Assembly (NCBI RefSeq): GCF_000333455.1
Contig: NZ_BADD01000480.1
Location: forward strand, 1 to 33,314
Length of the DNA stretch: 33,314 nucleotides
Reading direction: 5' to 3'
DNA from: Rhodopseudomonas sp. B29
GTDB lineage: Bacteria; Pseudomonadota; Alphaproteobacteria; Rhizobiales; Xanthobacteraceae
Both the position numbers and the translations under genes were made by a program. Below, in pieces: positions 1-8,020 of the stretch. The notes under the pieces were generated by a model. It worked only from the letters and a program-made list of their open reading frames with translations. It was not told the origin of the DNA and did not search any database. Position 1 is the first letter of the stretch. The number at the start of each line of letters is the position of its first letter.

Positions 1-1115
1 ATCGAATCGAGTTCGACGGCCAAGGCCGTTCGTCCTCGGCGCTGCGCGTGCTCGCTTCCGGCGACATCGGCCCCGACGGCAAGCTGCTGCAGCCAGATCC
101 CGAAGCGCCGGCGCATTTCGATTATGTGATCTGCGAGAGCACCTATGGGGACCGCGTCCGCGAGCCGACCTCGCCCAAGCTACGCCACGAGCGGCTCGCG
201 GCCGAGGTCAACGCAGCGGCCGCGGCCCGCGGCGCGCTGGTGATCCCGGCGTTTGCGGTCGAGCGGACCCAGGAGCTGATCGTCGATCTGATCGATCTGA
301 TGGAGCAAGGCACGATCCCGAGCGCGCCGATCTTCCTCGACTCGCCGCTGGCGATCCGCGCCACCGAAGTGTTTCGTCGCCACGCCGCCGATCTCGACGA
401 AGACGTCGATGCCGAGCGGCTGCTGTCGTCGCCGCATCTGCGCTTCACCGAGACGGTGGAGGAGAGCAAGGCGATCGCCAAGCTCACGGGCTTCCACATC
501 ATCATCGCCGCCAGCGGCATGTGCGACGCCGGCCGCATCCGCCATCATCTCAAGCGCTGGCTGTGCCGGAGCAACGCCACCGTCCTGCTCGTCGGCTATC
601 AGGCCAACGGCACGCTTGGCCGTTTCCTCGAGGAAGGCGCCAAGTCGGTGCGGATCATGGGCGAGGAGATCCGCGTCAAGGCCAATATTCGGCGCATCGA
701 CGATTACTCCGGTCATGCCGATGCCGGCGAATTAGTTCGCTGGATCACCGAGCGGCGGCCGATCGACCGCGGACTGTTTCTCGCTCACGGCGAAGAAGCG
801 GCGATCGCCGCACTGGCCCAGCGCCTCGGCGACGGGGTGCTGCCGGCGGCGAAGATCTTTCAGCCGCTGCTCGATGATATCTATGAACTCACCACGCCTG
901 TGCCGACCGCACTCGATGGTACGCATCGCCGTCGTATCGAACCCGAGGCCGTCGTGAAGCTCGATTGGCACAACGACATGTCCAAGCTGATCCTCGATAT
1001 CAATCAGAAGATCGAAGCCGCCGCCGATGCCCGCTCACGCTCCGTAATCATCCGGAGGCTACGTCGCGCTCTCGACGAAAACGGACATGCTGAATCCGCA
1101 ACAGGCAAGCGGTAA
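1..1115 (+). CDS. MBL-fold metallo-hydrolase with beta-CASP and RMMBL domains (5' truncated)
   Basis: The reading frame is open from the first base (first full codon at base 3) and ends at TAA 1113-1115, so the start lies outside the window. The visible part reads as the later half of a metallo-beta-lactamase/beta-CASP protein of the RNase/CPSF-like type. Near the left edge are ASGDIGPDG and ICESTYGDR, typical of the second half of the MBL core; the beta-CASP region follows, with PAFAVERTQEL and ASGMCDAGRIRHHLKRWL. The RMMBL motif YSGHADAGELVRW supplies a metal-binding histidine near 714. The family cleaves or binds RNA with zinc; the HxHxDH motif would lie upstream and cannot be checked. The first Met-type codon seen, GTG at 48, is internal and not a real start. 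The C-terminal 60 residues are helical and basic. The protein is probably cytoplasmic and unrelated to the surface genes downstream. Family call is firm; substrate unknown. Confidence 0.9.
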   Translation, partial: RIEFDGQGRSSSALRVLASGDIGPDGKLLQPDPEAPAHFDYVICESTYGDRVREPTSPKLRHERLAAEVNAAAAARGALVIPAFAVERTQELIVDLIDLMEQGTIPSAPIFLDSPLAIRATEVFRRHAADLDEDVDAERLLSSPHLRFTETVEESKAIAKLTGFHIIIAASGMCDAGRIRHHLKRWLCRSNATVLLVGYQANGTLGRFLEEGAKSVRIMGEEIRVKANIRRIDDYSGHADAGELVRWITERRPIDRGLFLAHGEEAAIAALAQRLGDGVLPAAKIFQPLLDDIYELTTPVPTALDGTHRRRIEPEAVVKLDWHNDMSKLILDINQKIEAAADARSRSVIIRRLRRALDENGHAESATGKR

Positions 1116-1159
1116 CGCGATCAGGAGACCAACACCACCACACCGACGCATCTCAAAAG

Positions 1160-1480
1160 ATGGAACTCGGGCGAGATTCGTTTGCATCTATTCGGTTTGC
1201 GTCAGTCGAAAGACTGTGGCTAGACTATTTCGCTGTTGCACAAAGGCAGGGGACGCCCTTGGTTGCGGATTATCATGTCGTGGTTGGCGATCAGAACGCC
1301 CTGGGCCAATACCTCGTGGCCCGGATGACGACGTTCAGCCCTGATAAGCGGCCGCAGTTGAAGATCGCTTGCGTCCATTGCGGCACCGAGTATGTGGCCG
1401 CCGAGGTCAATTTCCACGACTGCAAATGCCCTGCCTGCCAGAACGGCAACGGACAGGCGCTGATAGAATTGCGGGCATAG
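1160..1480 (+). CDS. Small zinc-ribbon-like hypothetical protein
   Basis: A 106-residue frame 44 nt downstream of the MBL gene, on the same strand. The C-terminal third carries CVHCGTEY and, about 20 residues later, CKCPAC, giving two CxxC-type pairs that look like a zinc ribbon. The N-terminal two thirds have no motif I recognise. No signal peptide or membrane segment is visible. The start is uncertain: ATG 1160 has only a weak purine stretch (AAAAG) before it. The paired cysteines and ordinary amino-acid composition argue for a real gene, and an overlapping minus-strand frame has no recognisable domain. Function unknown; a small metal-binding or nucleic-acid-binding role is only a guess. 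Confidence 0.55.
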   Translation: MELGRDSFASIRFASVERLWLDYFAVAQRQGTPLVADYHVVVGDQNALGQYLVARMTTFSPDKRPQLKIACVHCGTEYVAAEVNFHDCKCPACQNGNGQALIELRA

Positions 1481-1552
1481 ACGGTCATTTCGTCTTTCGA
1501 GTTTTTCGACTCTTGCGCGCATCTGCGTCTTATCGAAATGCGTTGTCGCAAG

Positions 1553-1577
1553 CATCTTCCTCTCGCGCGGGAAGATG
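1553..1577. other. Perfect 8-bp inverted repeat (hairpin)
   Basis: CATCTTCC at 1553-1560 pairs exactly with GGAAGATG at 1570-1577 across a 9-nt GC-rich loop. It lies about 70 nt after the zinc-ribbon gene. There is no T-run on either side, so a classical intrinsic terminator is not supported; it may be a transcript-end or processing structure, or a dispersed palindromic element. Confidence 0.45.
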
Positions 1578-1752
1578 AAAGGCAGTCGAGCGCGGCCCTG
1601 CGGCTTCATGTCCTCATCCGGTCGGGCTCGGCGATGCGGCATAGCCGCAATCTCAGCTTAACCTGTCGATTCGCTCACGGCGACAGCCTCGCCATGCCGC
1701 TCCCGGCGGCGGCCCGGATTGGCTTTAACCCGCAGCGAGGCTATATTCGCAC

Positions 1753-2459
1753 ATGTCGAGGAATGCCAAGGCACCTAGCAAGATGTTGATTCGACAACAG
1801 GTTGTGGCGCGAGCGGCGCGCCTCTTGGGAGCGCACTGGTCTGCCTCACCGCACAGGCGACGACGAGCGCTGCGGACGCGCAGGTGGCACCGCTGCGCTA
1901 TTGGGTGCCGGGCGGGCCATTCGGATTCGGCGGCGGCGCAGCGGAGAACTGGAGCGCGGGCTGGAGCGATGTGCCCGGCTTTGCGGCACTGAGCAGCGTC
2001 GACGAGGATGGCATCCGTACCGGTTTCGTCGCCCGCAGCTACAGCGCTCCGGTGAATGCCTTCAGCAGCGGTCTCGGCTATGGCGGTCTCGGCTATGGCG
2101 CCCTCGGTTGGGGCGGTCTTGGCGGCCCGGGCGGCTTCGGCAATTTCGCCACGCTGACCTCCGAAGGCTCGCAATACGGCTACAGCTTCAAGGGCGGCGG
2201 CGGCCTGGTCACGCTGTTCGGCGGCGTCGACCAGCTCAAATATCAGCCCGACGTGTTCTCGTCGCTGACCTCGCCCGGCTTCACCAGCGGCAACACCGCC
2301 GCCACGGTCGTGCACGGCGGCGTCGAGTTCAAACCGAGCTCGAATGTCAGCCTGTCGTTCTCGGCCGGCTACGCGCAGGGCGCCGGCCCGGTCGACAGCG
2401 ATATCCGCTCGTCGCTGCTCCCCGGCGAATCGCCAATGTTCTCCGGCGGCCGGCGCTGA
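1753..2459 (+). CDS. Exported glycine-rich, possible outer-membrane protein, split by a frameshift
   Basis: The body of the protein (from about 1830 to TGA 2457-2459) is in one frame and the start is in another. ATG 1753 (or ATG 1783) gives a basic N-terminus, MLIRQQVVARAARLL, that stops matching near 1826. The next frame continues as GSALVCLTAQATTSAADA, a hydrophobic core plus an Ala-rich cleavage region, so together they make a normal signal peptide. One base missing around 1824-1831 (CTTGGGAGC, a G run) explains the break. Without the repair the only start in the body frame is GTG 1884, which would remove the signal. The mature part has a Gly/Tyr/Leu-rich stretch at 2060-2130 (repeats of GLGYG), then alternating hydrophobic strands ending in FSAGYAQGAGPV, compatible with a beta-rich surface or outer-membrane protein. 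I do not recognise the family. It may be a pseudogene or a sequencing error. Confidence 0.6.
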
Positions 2460-2761
2460 GACGGCAAAGTTTCTGACGCTTTCCGAATTTGAGGTAAGGC
2501 TGTTTTCTGATGCAAGGCATGCCGCAGATCCGCGGCAAACGACCTGCCACGCACCGGGCCCCCTTGATGCGCACCTACCTAGGCCATTGGAAGCGGCCCA
2601 TTGGCGAGATCAGCAACTCCAGCACACAGCGGCGAACGCTCGCCGGTTCGACCGGCCGCCAAACATCGCAGTAGCAGACCGATCAATGCCGTCGGCCTCA
2701 GTCAGCGCCATACCGAGGTCCAGACGAGCTGATCCAGCATTGCATCAAGCCTTTCGGCTCC
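2460..2761. other. Intergenic stretch without a supported gene
   Basis: About 300 nt between two convergent genes. Long frames cross it but have no recognisable content. A short hairpin (CGGCGA at 2630-2635 with TCGCCG at 2640-2645) is visible, without a T-run. I see no RNA gene or mobile element. Confidence 0.4.
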
Positions 2762-3022
2762 TCAGAAATACTTATCGAGAAGACGCTCGAGCCACTCCAA
2801 AAAGTCACGGCCGTCCCGGCGACCGATTGGTCGCCCGCCACGCCCGCCACCAGATTGCGCCACTGCTTCAGAGCTCAGCGACGTCGACAAAAGTACCGTC
2901 AAAACCGGCGGGGTCACGACGGCAAACTTTCCACACGCCGCCAAAAACTTGCGGCGATCCGCGTCGAGCTCGTCGACTGGTCCCACATTCTTGTTCTCGG
3001 CCATGATGTCGCGTCCAATCAT
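2762..3022 (-). CDS. Small exported peptide with Tat-like leader, neighbour of PqqD-HprK kinase
   Basis: An 86-residue frame (80 if started at ATG 3004). After an acidic segment comes DRRKFLAACGKFAVVTPP, a twin-arginine-like motif, then a hydrophobic stretch ending SSEAVA before QSGGG, which looks like a signal peptidase I site. The released part would be about 30 residues: a Gly/Arg-rich start (SGGGRGGRPIGRR) followed by an amphipathic end DFLEWLERLLDKYF. I recall the FAVVTPP-type core from small proteins next to HprK-like kinases in alphaproteobacteria, so it is a plausible substrate or partner of the kinase transcribed divergently from it. It could equally be a simple exported peptide whose leader happens to resemble Tat. 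The start between 3022 and 3004 is unresolved; neither has a strong ribosome binding site. Confidence 0.65.
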   Translation of the reverse strand: MIGRDIMAENKNVGPVDELDADRRKFLAACGKFAVVTPPVLTVLLSTSLSSEAVAQSGGGRGGRPIGRRDGRDFLEWLERLLDKYF

Positions 3023-3046
3023 TTAATTCAGGTCGCCCTTGAGATA

Positions 3047-3074
3047 ATATTATAACGCTTTAATATTATGTCAA
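3047..3074 (-). promoter_or_regulatory. Candidate sigma-70 promoter for the small exported peptide
   Basis: On the minus strand a perfect TTGACA (plus 3069-3074) is followed, 16 nt on, by TAATAT (plus 3047-3052), with TATAAT two bases before it as an alternative at 14 nt spacing. The region is very AT-rich compared with the surrounding coding DNA. It sits 25 nt upstream of the 3022 start. Its position also covers the first possible ATG of the plus-strand kinase at 3068, which argues for the later kinase start. Confidence 0.45.
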
Positions 3075-3124
3075 TTGGCAGAAACCAATTGGCTTCCGGA
3101 GCGGGCATTTATACCCGGCTGACA

Positions 3125-4261
3125 ATGACATTTATAACGCCTTCAGATTTACGCCCGCCGCCGGACGACCTCCGGCCCGTTGACGGCAATCTGTTCGCGC
3201 TCATCGATCAGGTGCCGGTGCTGTTCAGCGAGGATGAGCAGAAGCTCTTCGAGCTTAACGACGTCGCCGCCTTCATCTGGTGCGGCTTGAAAGATATGGT
3301 GCCGCTCGGCACAATCTCCCAACAATTAATCGACCGTGGCTTGAGCCCGGCATCCGCGCGCAAGAGCCTCAGCGACGCTCTCCATCAATGGCTGAGCAAC
3401 GGCCTGATCCTCCCGCACAGCACCAAAGCCAATCTCGCCTTTGCTGCTTGCATCGGGCGCACGCCGATAGAAATTCAAGCTTCGGACGACCAGATCGGTG
3501 ATTTCCTACGCTCTCTATTCGTCACGGTGACCGCCCCGACTGGCGGCACGACGACAGCCTTCAAAGCCTATCGGATCGGCGCCAGTTCGATTGTGACGCG
3601 TGACGACCGCAGGATCTTCAAATGTGCGATGGACCAGCTCGCGCCTACCTTCAAAGCATATCTCGTCGAGCAGCTTCTGCTTGCCGCTGACCCCCACGAT
3701 CTGATCTTTCACGCGGCAGCAGTAACCTCTGGCGGCAATACCATGCTCATAAGCGCTCCGCCTGGTGCCGGTAAGAGCACGCTAACGATCCACCTTCTGC
3801 ACGCGGGCTTCCAATACCTGACTGATGACACCGTCATTATCAGACGCGATGGCTCAATTTACACGGCCCCGTTCGCACCGACGTTGAAATCCGGGGCCTG
3901 GGCGATCATCGACCGGCTCCGGCCCGACGTGAAAAGCCTCCCAAGCCACAATCGGCCGGACGGCCTAGTGGTGCGATATCTGAATGTAGCATCCAGCCTC
4001 CCTGAGGCGGCCATAACGGTGAACCGAATCGTCTTCCTTGAACGCGTCGCTGACTGCAAGCCAGCGCTGACGGAGCTGGATCAGCTCGACACGCTCAAGC
4101 GGATAATCGACGCGTCATTTTCAACGCACGGCAAGTTGACTGCCGATGGGTTCGTCGCGCTCAAAAGGATAATCTCTCAGGCTCGCTCCTTCGTGCTGCG
4201 CTACTCGGAAGCCGAGGCCGCAACCGCCGAATTGGCAGGACTCCGTGATGGCAAGTTTTAG
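3125..4261 (+). CDS. PqqD-domain / HprK-like serine kinase fusion
   Basis: A protein of about 378 residues with two parts. The N-terminal 95 residues read as a PqqD-like fold: VLFSEDEQKLFELNDVAAFIW, followed by helices ending in LSNGLILPHS. PqqD folds act as peptide-recognition elements in many RiPP pathways. The C-terminal part is HPr-kinase-like: FHAAAV (about residue 200), the Walker A loop APPGAGKST (about 212-220, DNA 3757-3783), then LTDDTVII and a conserved APFAPTLKSG segment. The expected role is ATP-dependent phosphorylation of a peptide or protein in the cytoplasm, and the likely partner is the divergent 86-residue peptide. ATG 3125 was chosen because the earlier in-frame ATG 3068 overlaps the promoter-like sequence. 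The stop overlaps the start of the broken nucleotidyltransferase by 14 nt, so the two were co-transcribed. Confidence 0.8.
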   Translation: MTFITPSDLRPPPDDLRPVDGNLFALIDQVPVLFSEDEQKLFELNDVAAFIWCGLKDMVPLGTISQQLIDRGLSPASARKSLSDALHQWLSNGLILPHSTKANLAFAACIGRTPIEIQASDDQIGDFLRSLFVTVTAPTGGTTTAFKAYRIGASSIVTRDDRRIFKCAMDQLAPTFKAYLVEQLLLAADPHDLIFHAAAVTSGGNTMLISAPPGAGKSTLTIHLLHAGFQYLTDDTVIIRRDGSIYTAPFAPTLKSGAWAIIDRLRPDVKSLPSHNRPDGLVVRYLNVASSLPEAAITVNRIVFLERVADCKPALTELDQLDTLKRIIDASFSTHGKLTADGFVALKRIISQARSFVLRYSEAEAATAELAGLRDGKF

Positions 4262-5326
4262 CCGCGCCTTGTTGCCGCTTTGCGACTGTTTTCGAGGCGA
4301 AATCCCGCGGCGTGCCGATTGGACTCCCCTGATCGGTCTAACGAACCACACTTTGACAACCCCCACATGATGGAACTTGTCCGGACTCATCGCGACGCAT
4401 TTCGGAGGCGGTCGCCTGCTATGTCCAGGAGAAATACGACCCGAACACGGGGCGTAACGACCGTCTGATCGCCCAGCTCCAAGAGGCCGTCCTCGCGCTC
4501 AATGCCATCGGCATAATCCCGCTGTTAATCAAAGGGAGCGGCCATCTGGGCAGCGAGCTCGCGTTCCGACCGTGGACTTCGATTAATGTCGGATCTGGAT
4601 ATCGTCGTCCGCCCGGACCAGATCGACATCGCTGTCGATCACCTCAAGGCAATTGGGTACACGGTTGATTACCAGACAGACGGTCGCCACAAGAAGTGGT
4701 CTGCAGATCTAAAACGCCCACAAGATGCCGGCATGATCGACTTGCAGCAGGAGCTTCCCTGGCACGACTTGTTTAATCGTACGCCGGCGGATCTGACCTC
4801 CCACCTGCAGCCAATCCGAGTGGGCGAAGCACTGGCGTTGATACCGACGCCCGAACTGCAGGCGCTGATTCTGATCATCCATGATCAATTTCAGGACTAC
4901 GACTACTGGACTGGCAATATCGATCTAAGGCACCTCTTAGACCTGCGAACGCTGATTGCAACACCCGCTACGACGCAGTGGCAATTGCTGTCTTCGATGA
5001 TACCTAACGCGCTCGCGCGCAACGCAATAGAAACGCAATTAATGCTACTCGCCACGCTCTTCGGCGTCGGATGGCCTGCAGGCTGGCGCAAGCAACTTGT
5101 GCCCAGGATTCAGGTCTGGCGCAAGCTGCTTCAGGCGCGGGTACCGGCAACCCGCTACTTGCTGCTCTCGACAGGATTTCTCGACTTCAGAAAATTCCCC
5201 CGCGCTTCGGCGTCGTCTTTTGTCCCGGGCCCACCACGTAAATATTCCAGCCGTTGGTTTCCTAAATTCACTACCCTTCTATTTTTGACGTCGCTTTCCC
5301 GCAAATATCGGCCTGGAAAATTGTAG
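4248..5326 (+). pseudogene. Nucleotidyltransferase-family protein (PF14907-type), broken by three frameshifts
   Basis: The pieces assemble in order into one protein. ATG 4248 starts MASFSRALLPLCDCF and runs through DWTPLIGLTNHTLTTP to a TGA at 4368. The next segment (HMMELVRTHRDA) is in a second frame from about 4364. ISEAVACYVQEKY through LLIKGSGHLGSELAF is in a third frame, about 4399-4570. DRGLRLMSDLDIVVRP and everything to TAG 5324-5326 returns to the second. The changes needed are one base missing near 4360, one missing near 4398 and one extra C near 4568. The family hallmark is LLIKG followed by MSDLDIVV, the metal-binding DxD of a Pol-beta-like nucleotidyltransferase; the rest carries LALIPTPELQALILIIHDQ and a helical tail. 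Such proteins often travel with HprK-like kinases. ATG 4586 could still start an intact 246-residue product lacking the N-terminus. Confidence 0.75.
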
Positions 5327-5463
5327 AAACGGAATGGTCCCGGCGAAGAGTTCAGATTGCATGAGCCGCATCGCGTTCTTCAATTGACGTGATCGGCGAG
5401 CCGACACCAAATAAATACGTCGGGTTGAAACGCCTCGAGGCCCAACTATCAGACCTCGACGAA

Positions 5464-5661
5464 TTATCGGGCGCGCGGACGGCGCGCCGGACTCCGCTGG
5501 AGTGGCCTTCGCTGCGCCGATCGGATCGAACGAAATTCGGCCTGAGCGACACTTTGGCGCAGATCACAAAGATCTTGCATCATGCCCTGCATACGGAGCG
5601 AAATATCCGCCAAGCGCTCCATCGCGAATATAATATTACCAATTGACATCAAGGTCTTCAT
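5464..5661 (-). CDS. Possible small arginine-rich coiled-coil protein
   Basis: A 65-residue frame: a short hydrophobic start (MSIGNIIFAMERL), a helical middle (MQGMMQDLCDLRQSVAQAE), then a basic tail (RRPLQRSPARRPRAR). It resembles the frame at 5949-6251 in its helix-then-basic-tail plan: DLRQSVAQAE against LLRRSVQSVQ, and LQRSPARR against LSRSPIRR. The similarity of two neighbouring frames on the same strand is the main reason to list it. No strong ribosome binding site is visible. It may be a remnant. Confidence 0.35.
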   Translation of the reverse strand: MKTLMSIGNIIFAMERLADISLRMQGMMQDLCDLRQSVAQAEFRSIRSAQRRPLQRSPARRPRAR

Positions 5662-5948
5662 TTGTCCCGATGCCTTATAATTCGACGGGATGGACGTATC
5701 TCCAATGGATAATAAAATCGCTTCTTTTGCTAACCTCGGCGGACATTAGCCTATTCCTCAGAACTCAAACCGCCTTTCATAACGGTTACTTGCCACAGTT
5801 GGACAGGAATTGTCCAAGTTATTATAGATCGGGGCCTGTAGTTTGAGAGTTCCCACCTCGATCCAACTACACTCGCTGCCTGGTTTGTAAGCGCGTTGGA
5901 TCAGCATCCTGCGACGAACACAGGCACGCTCTGACGACCGCTGGCTAG
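5662..5948. other. AT-richer intergenic stretch, no supported gene
   Basis: This part of the 5327-6619 non-coding region is visibly richer in A and T than its surroundings. Short frames cross it without recognisable content. I see no RNA gene, terminator or insertion-sequence end. Confidence 0.3.
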
Positions 5949-6251
5949 TTAGCGTCCGTCGAATCCATGAAATTTACCGCGTGGTCTGCTCGCGGGCTTG
6001 CGCATGCCGCACCTACGAATTGGCGATCGGGACAATCTGCGGCGCCGGGAACCGGAAGGGACGAGTTGTACACTTTGTACACTGCGGCGCAACAACAGCA
6101 ATTCTTGCAGCTCAAGCGTCAGGCGACGATTGAGTTCAGCAATAGACTTCATCTGCTCTGTGAGCACTTTTACTCGATGTACATCAGTATCTAATTTAAT
6201 GGCACGCACTCGAGGCCTCACGCTTGAAATAAAGCGACTAAATATTTGCAT
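5949..6251 (-). CDS. Possible small arginine-rich coiled-coil protein, similar to the one at 5464-5661
   Basis: About 100 residues from ATG 6251, chosen over the longer frame (to 6380) because GGGGCAAGG lies just upstream. It starts MQIFSRFISSVRPRV, continues into a leucine-rich helix (EQMKSIAELNRRLTLELQEL) likely to form a coiled coil, and ends with a basic tail (SRRRRLSRSPIRR). No enzyme motif, signal peptide or membrane segment is evident. Function unknown. The shared plan with the 5464-5661 frame suggests an old duplication, but short basic sequences can look alike by chance. Confidence 0.4.
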   Translation of the reverse strand: MQIFSRFISSVRPRVRAIKLDTDVHRVKVLTEQMKSIAELNRRLTLELQELLLLRRSVQSVQLVPSGSRRRRLSRSPIRRCGMRKPASRPRGKFHGFDGR

Positions 6252-6619
6252 TCTAACCTTGCCCCGGCACGAAAAATATCGATGGTATTCCGTTGCTGGT
6301 AGCAAATTAATGAAAACACCTCCGATATTGCCTGTCAATGTCGTGCCCGGTTTCTGGTAAATGCTAATCAAGGCAATCAACTTATCGGCCGATGGACATG
6401 AAATTTTATAGATGGCAAGGCCTTATATGGCGTACTTAAATCTACACAATAACGCACTGGGCTGCTTCGGCCTGAACTTCGTCGATAAAAAGCCGGCGTT
6501 GAAACAAAAAAAGCCCAAATAGAATGGTATTGATCTTCCGACCCTGCTTCACAGTCCGATGCTTAAGATCGTTATGCGCGAAGCCCGCCGGGGGAAGACC
6601 TGCGCAGATGAAAGCTGAG
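6252..6619. other. Intergenic stretch downstream of the 6620-7291 gene
   Basis: About 370 nt, AT-richer than average. On the minus strand, after the 6620 stop, there are T-runs following GGGC (near 6510-6525) and GCCGGC (near 6490-6497), the kind of place a transcript could end. Neither has a convincing stem. Nothing else recognisable. Confidence 0.3.
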
Positions 6620-7291
6620 TCAAATAGGTGTTTGTGGAAGTAATAGGCTGAGTGACTTCAGCTCAGCCGACCACGCGCCGCTCGGCATGACAAAATCGTC
6701 CGTCTCCTCGTCTCCGAGTGAGGATGGCAAGGGCTTGAAGCCGCAGACACCCACGGTGACGTCGACGACGGCACGTGGAGATCCCAACCACAGCGGCTTG
6801 AAGGTCGACTGAAATACCTCGGTCGATAAATGGATTGAGACTTGGACGTAGGGCGGCATGCTGCCTGCGGCTTCGCCACCATGAAACTCGACGGCCGCTC
6901 TCGTCTCATCGGCAGAGGCGACGGAGAGGAAGGCCTTCTGAGCGCATCCGAAGAACCGGTCGCCTTGAAAACCGTAGACGTGCTGGCTTCCCAGTGACAT
7001 CTCCGCCGAAATCCCGAAGGTGGTACTGGCCCCCTCGGTGATGCTTCTCGGCCTTAGCGTCGGCATATCGATATAGTTGTTGTGACGGACGAAGATTTCC
7101 GCGGTTATCCTCTCGCCACCGGCGAGCCAAACCGTGTCGAAGTCAGTCGTGGTCCGCGTGATCAGATGTGTACTCTTACCTCGTAGATATAGAACAGCGC
7201 CCCCCAGCGCCACGCTCTTCCTGGCATTTTGACCACCCAAGAGCAGCAGCGTCGCTCCGTCCAAGCGGGTGTGCGAAACTCCTTCAAACAT
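6620..7291 (-). CDS. Hypothetical protein in an acyltransferase operon
   Basis: A 223-residue frame. The longest version starts at a TTG (7330), but ATG 7291 has AGGA 9 nt upstream and gives MFEGVSHTRLDG, so I prefer it. The sequence is beta-rich and soluble-looking, with many Gly/Thr/Val strands (AVLYLRGKSTHLITRTTTDFDTV cut short here) and no signal peptide, transmembrane segment or catalytic motif that I recognise. It follows the hexapeptide acyltransferase by about 50 nt on the same strand, so the two are likely co-transcribed. A carbohydrate-binding or capsule-associated role would fit the area but is only inferred from neighbours. Confidence 0.6.
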   Translation of the reverse strand: MFEGVSHTRLDGATLLLLGGQNARKSVALGGAVLYLRGKSTHLITRTTTDFDTVWLAGGERITAEIFVRHNNYIDMPTLRPRSITEGASTTFGISAEMSLGSQHVYGFQGDRFFGCAQKAFLSVASADETRAAVEFHGGEAAGSMPPYVQVSIHLSTEVFQSTFKPLWLGSPRAVVDVTVGVCGFKPLPSSLGDEETDDFVMPSGAWSAELKSLSLLLPQTPI

Positions 7292-7342
7292 CCAAAATCG
7301 TCCTAAAGGCGCGTGGGCCGCGCGGCGCAATTGCCCATCGCG

Positions 7343-7903
7343 CTAAACCGAGCTTTGAATGCGAGCGGGCGTGCCGAACGCCCTGAGCCCAGGTCCAATG
7401 TCCCGGTTTACGAACGAATTCGCGCCGACCACGGCTCTATCACCGATGTTGACGCCCATCTGGATCACCACGTTCGGCCCGAGATAAACGCCATTGCCAA
7501 TGGAGGTCGGTGCGTATTCGATCGGCTCGACCCCCATCGAGACCGAACGCCTCACAGTCTGGTGCGTGTAGATCTGCACCCCGGCCGAGATGGAACAGTG
7601 ATCGCCAATTCGAAGGCCGCCACCAGAGCCGTCCAGGATGCACCCCGGTCCGATCCATGTATGGCGGCCGACGTGCACGCGGCCCAGCACGAGGACGTTG
7701 TCGTACATCGTCGTTCCCTCGCCGAAACCATAGTCCGCCGCGTTGTCCGTTCGCTCGCTCAGCAGGTCGCCTACGGACACTCTGCGATTGAACAGCTGTT
7801 TCTTGCGGCTTGCCAGCACGCTCAGGTTCCGGCGCACTCGGGCCAACCATTCGTCGGCTTCAGCTTCGTCGTCTCGGCCGCTTTGAACGAATGGAACCGC
7901 CAT
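7343..7903 (-). CDS. Left-handed beta-helix (hexapeptide-repeat) acyltransferase
   Basis: 186 residues from ATG 7903, which has AAGGAG 7-8 nt upstream; the GTG at 7921 is less likely. After a helical N-terminus (about 60 residues) come repeated hexapeptides of the LbH fold: VHVGRHTWIGPGCILDG, LRIGDHCSISAGVQI, TSIGNGVYLGPNVVI, VNIGDRAVVGANSFV. The end, GLRAFGTPARI, is the usual closing motif of this family. A histidine in IYTHQTVRRS is at the place where the family has its catalytic His. These enzymes transfer acetyl or other acyl groups from acyl-CoA to sugars or antibiotics, typically as trimers in the cytoplasm. It sits between two unknown genes; a role in decorating cell-surface sugars is likely, the exact acceptor unknown. 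Confidence 0.85.
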   Translation of the reverse strand: MAVPFVQSGRDDEAEADEWLARVRRNLSVLASRKKQLFNRRVSVGDLLSERTDNAADYGFGEGTTMYDNVLVLGRVHVGRHTWIGPGCILDGSGGGLRIGDHCSISAGVQIYTHQTVRRSVSMGVEPIEYAPTSIGNGVYLGPNVVIQMGVNIGDRAVVGANSFVNRDIGPGLRAFGTPARIQSSV

Positions 7904-8020
7904 CCTCGATCTCCTTTGCACTCACCAGTCAGGGCCGGCTGCCCTCTGATAACCATCAGCATGCCGCAGTCGCAGCTGCTGCTGTCTTTGTGGCGACGGG
8001 TGCTATTACGGCCCCGGCGA

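Noticed and set aside
2762-5326. A lasso-peptide biosynthetic cluster
   Set aside because: The kinase and nucleotidyltransferase types fit, but no asparagine-synthetase-like cyclase, no transglutaminase-like protease and no lasso-type core with a ring-forming acid was found.
6060-6090. Regulatory site: repeated TTGTACACT
   Set aside because: The two copies fall within a possible coding frame where they encode a repeated Ser-Val-Gln; chance or coding repeat cannot be excluded.
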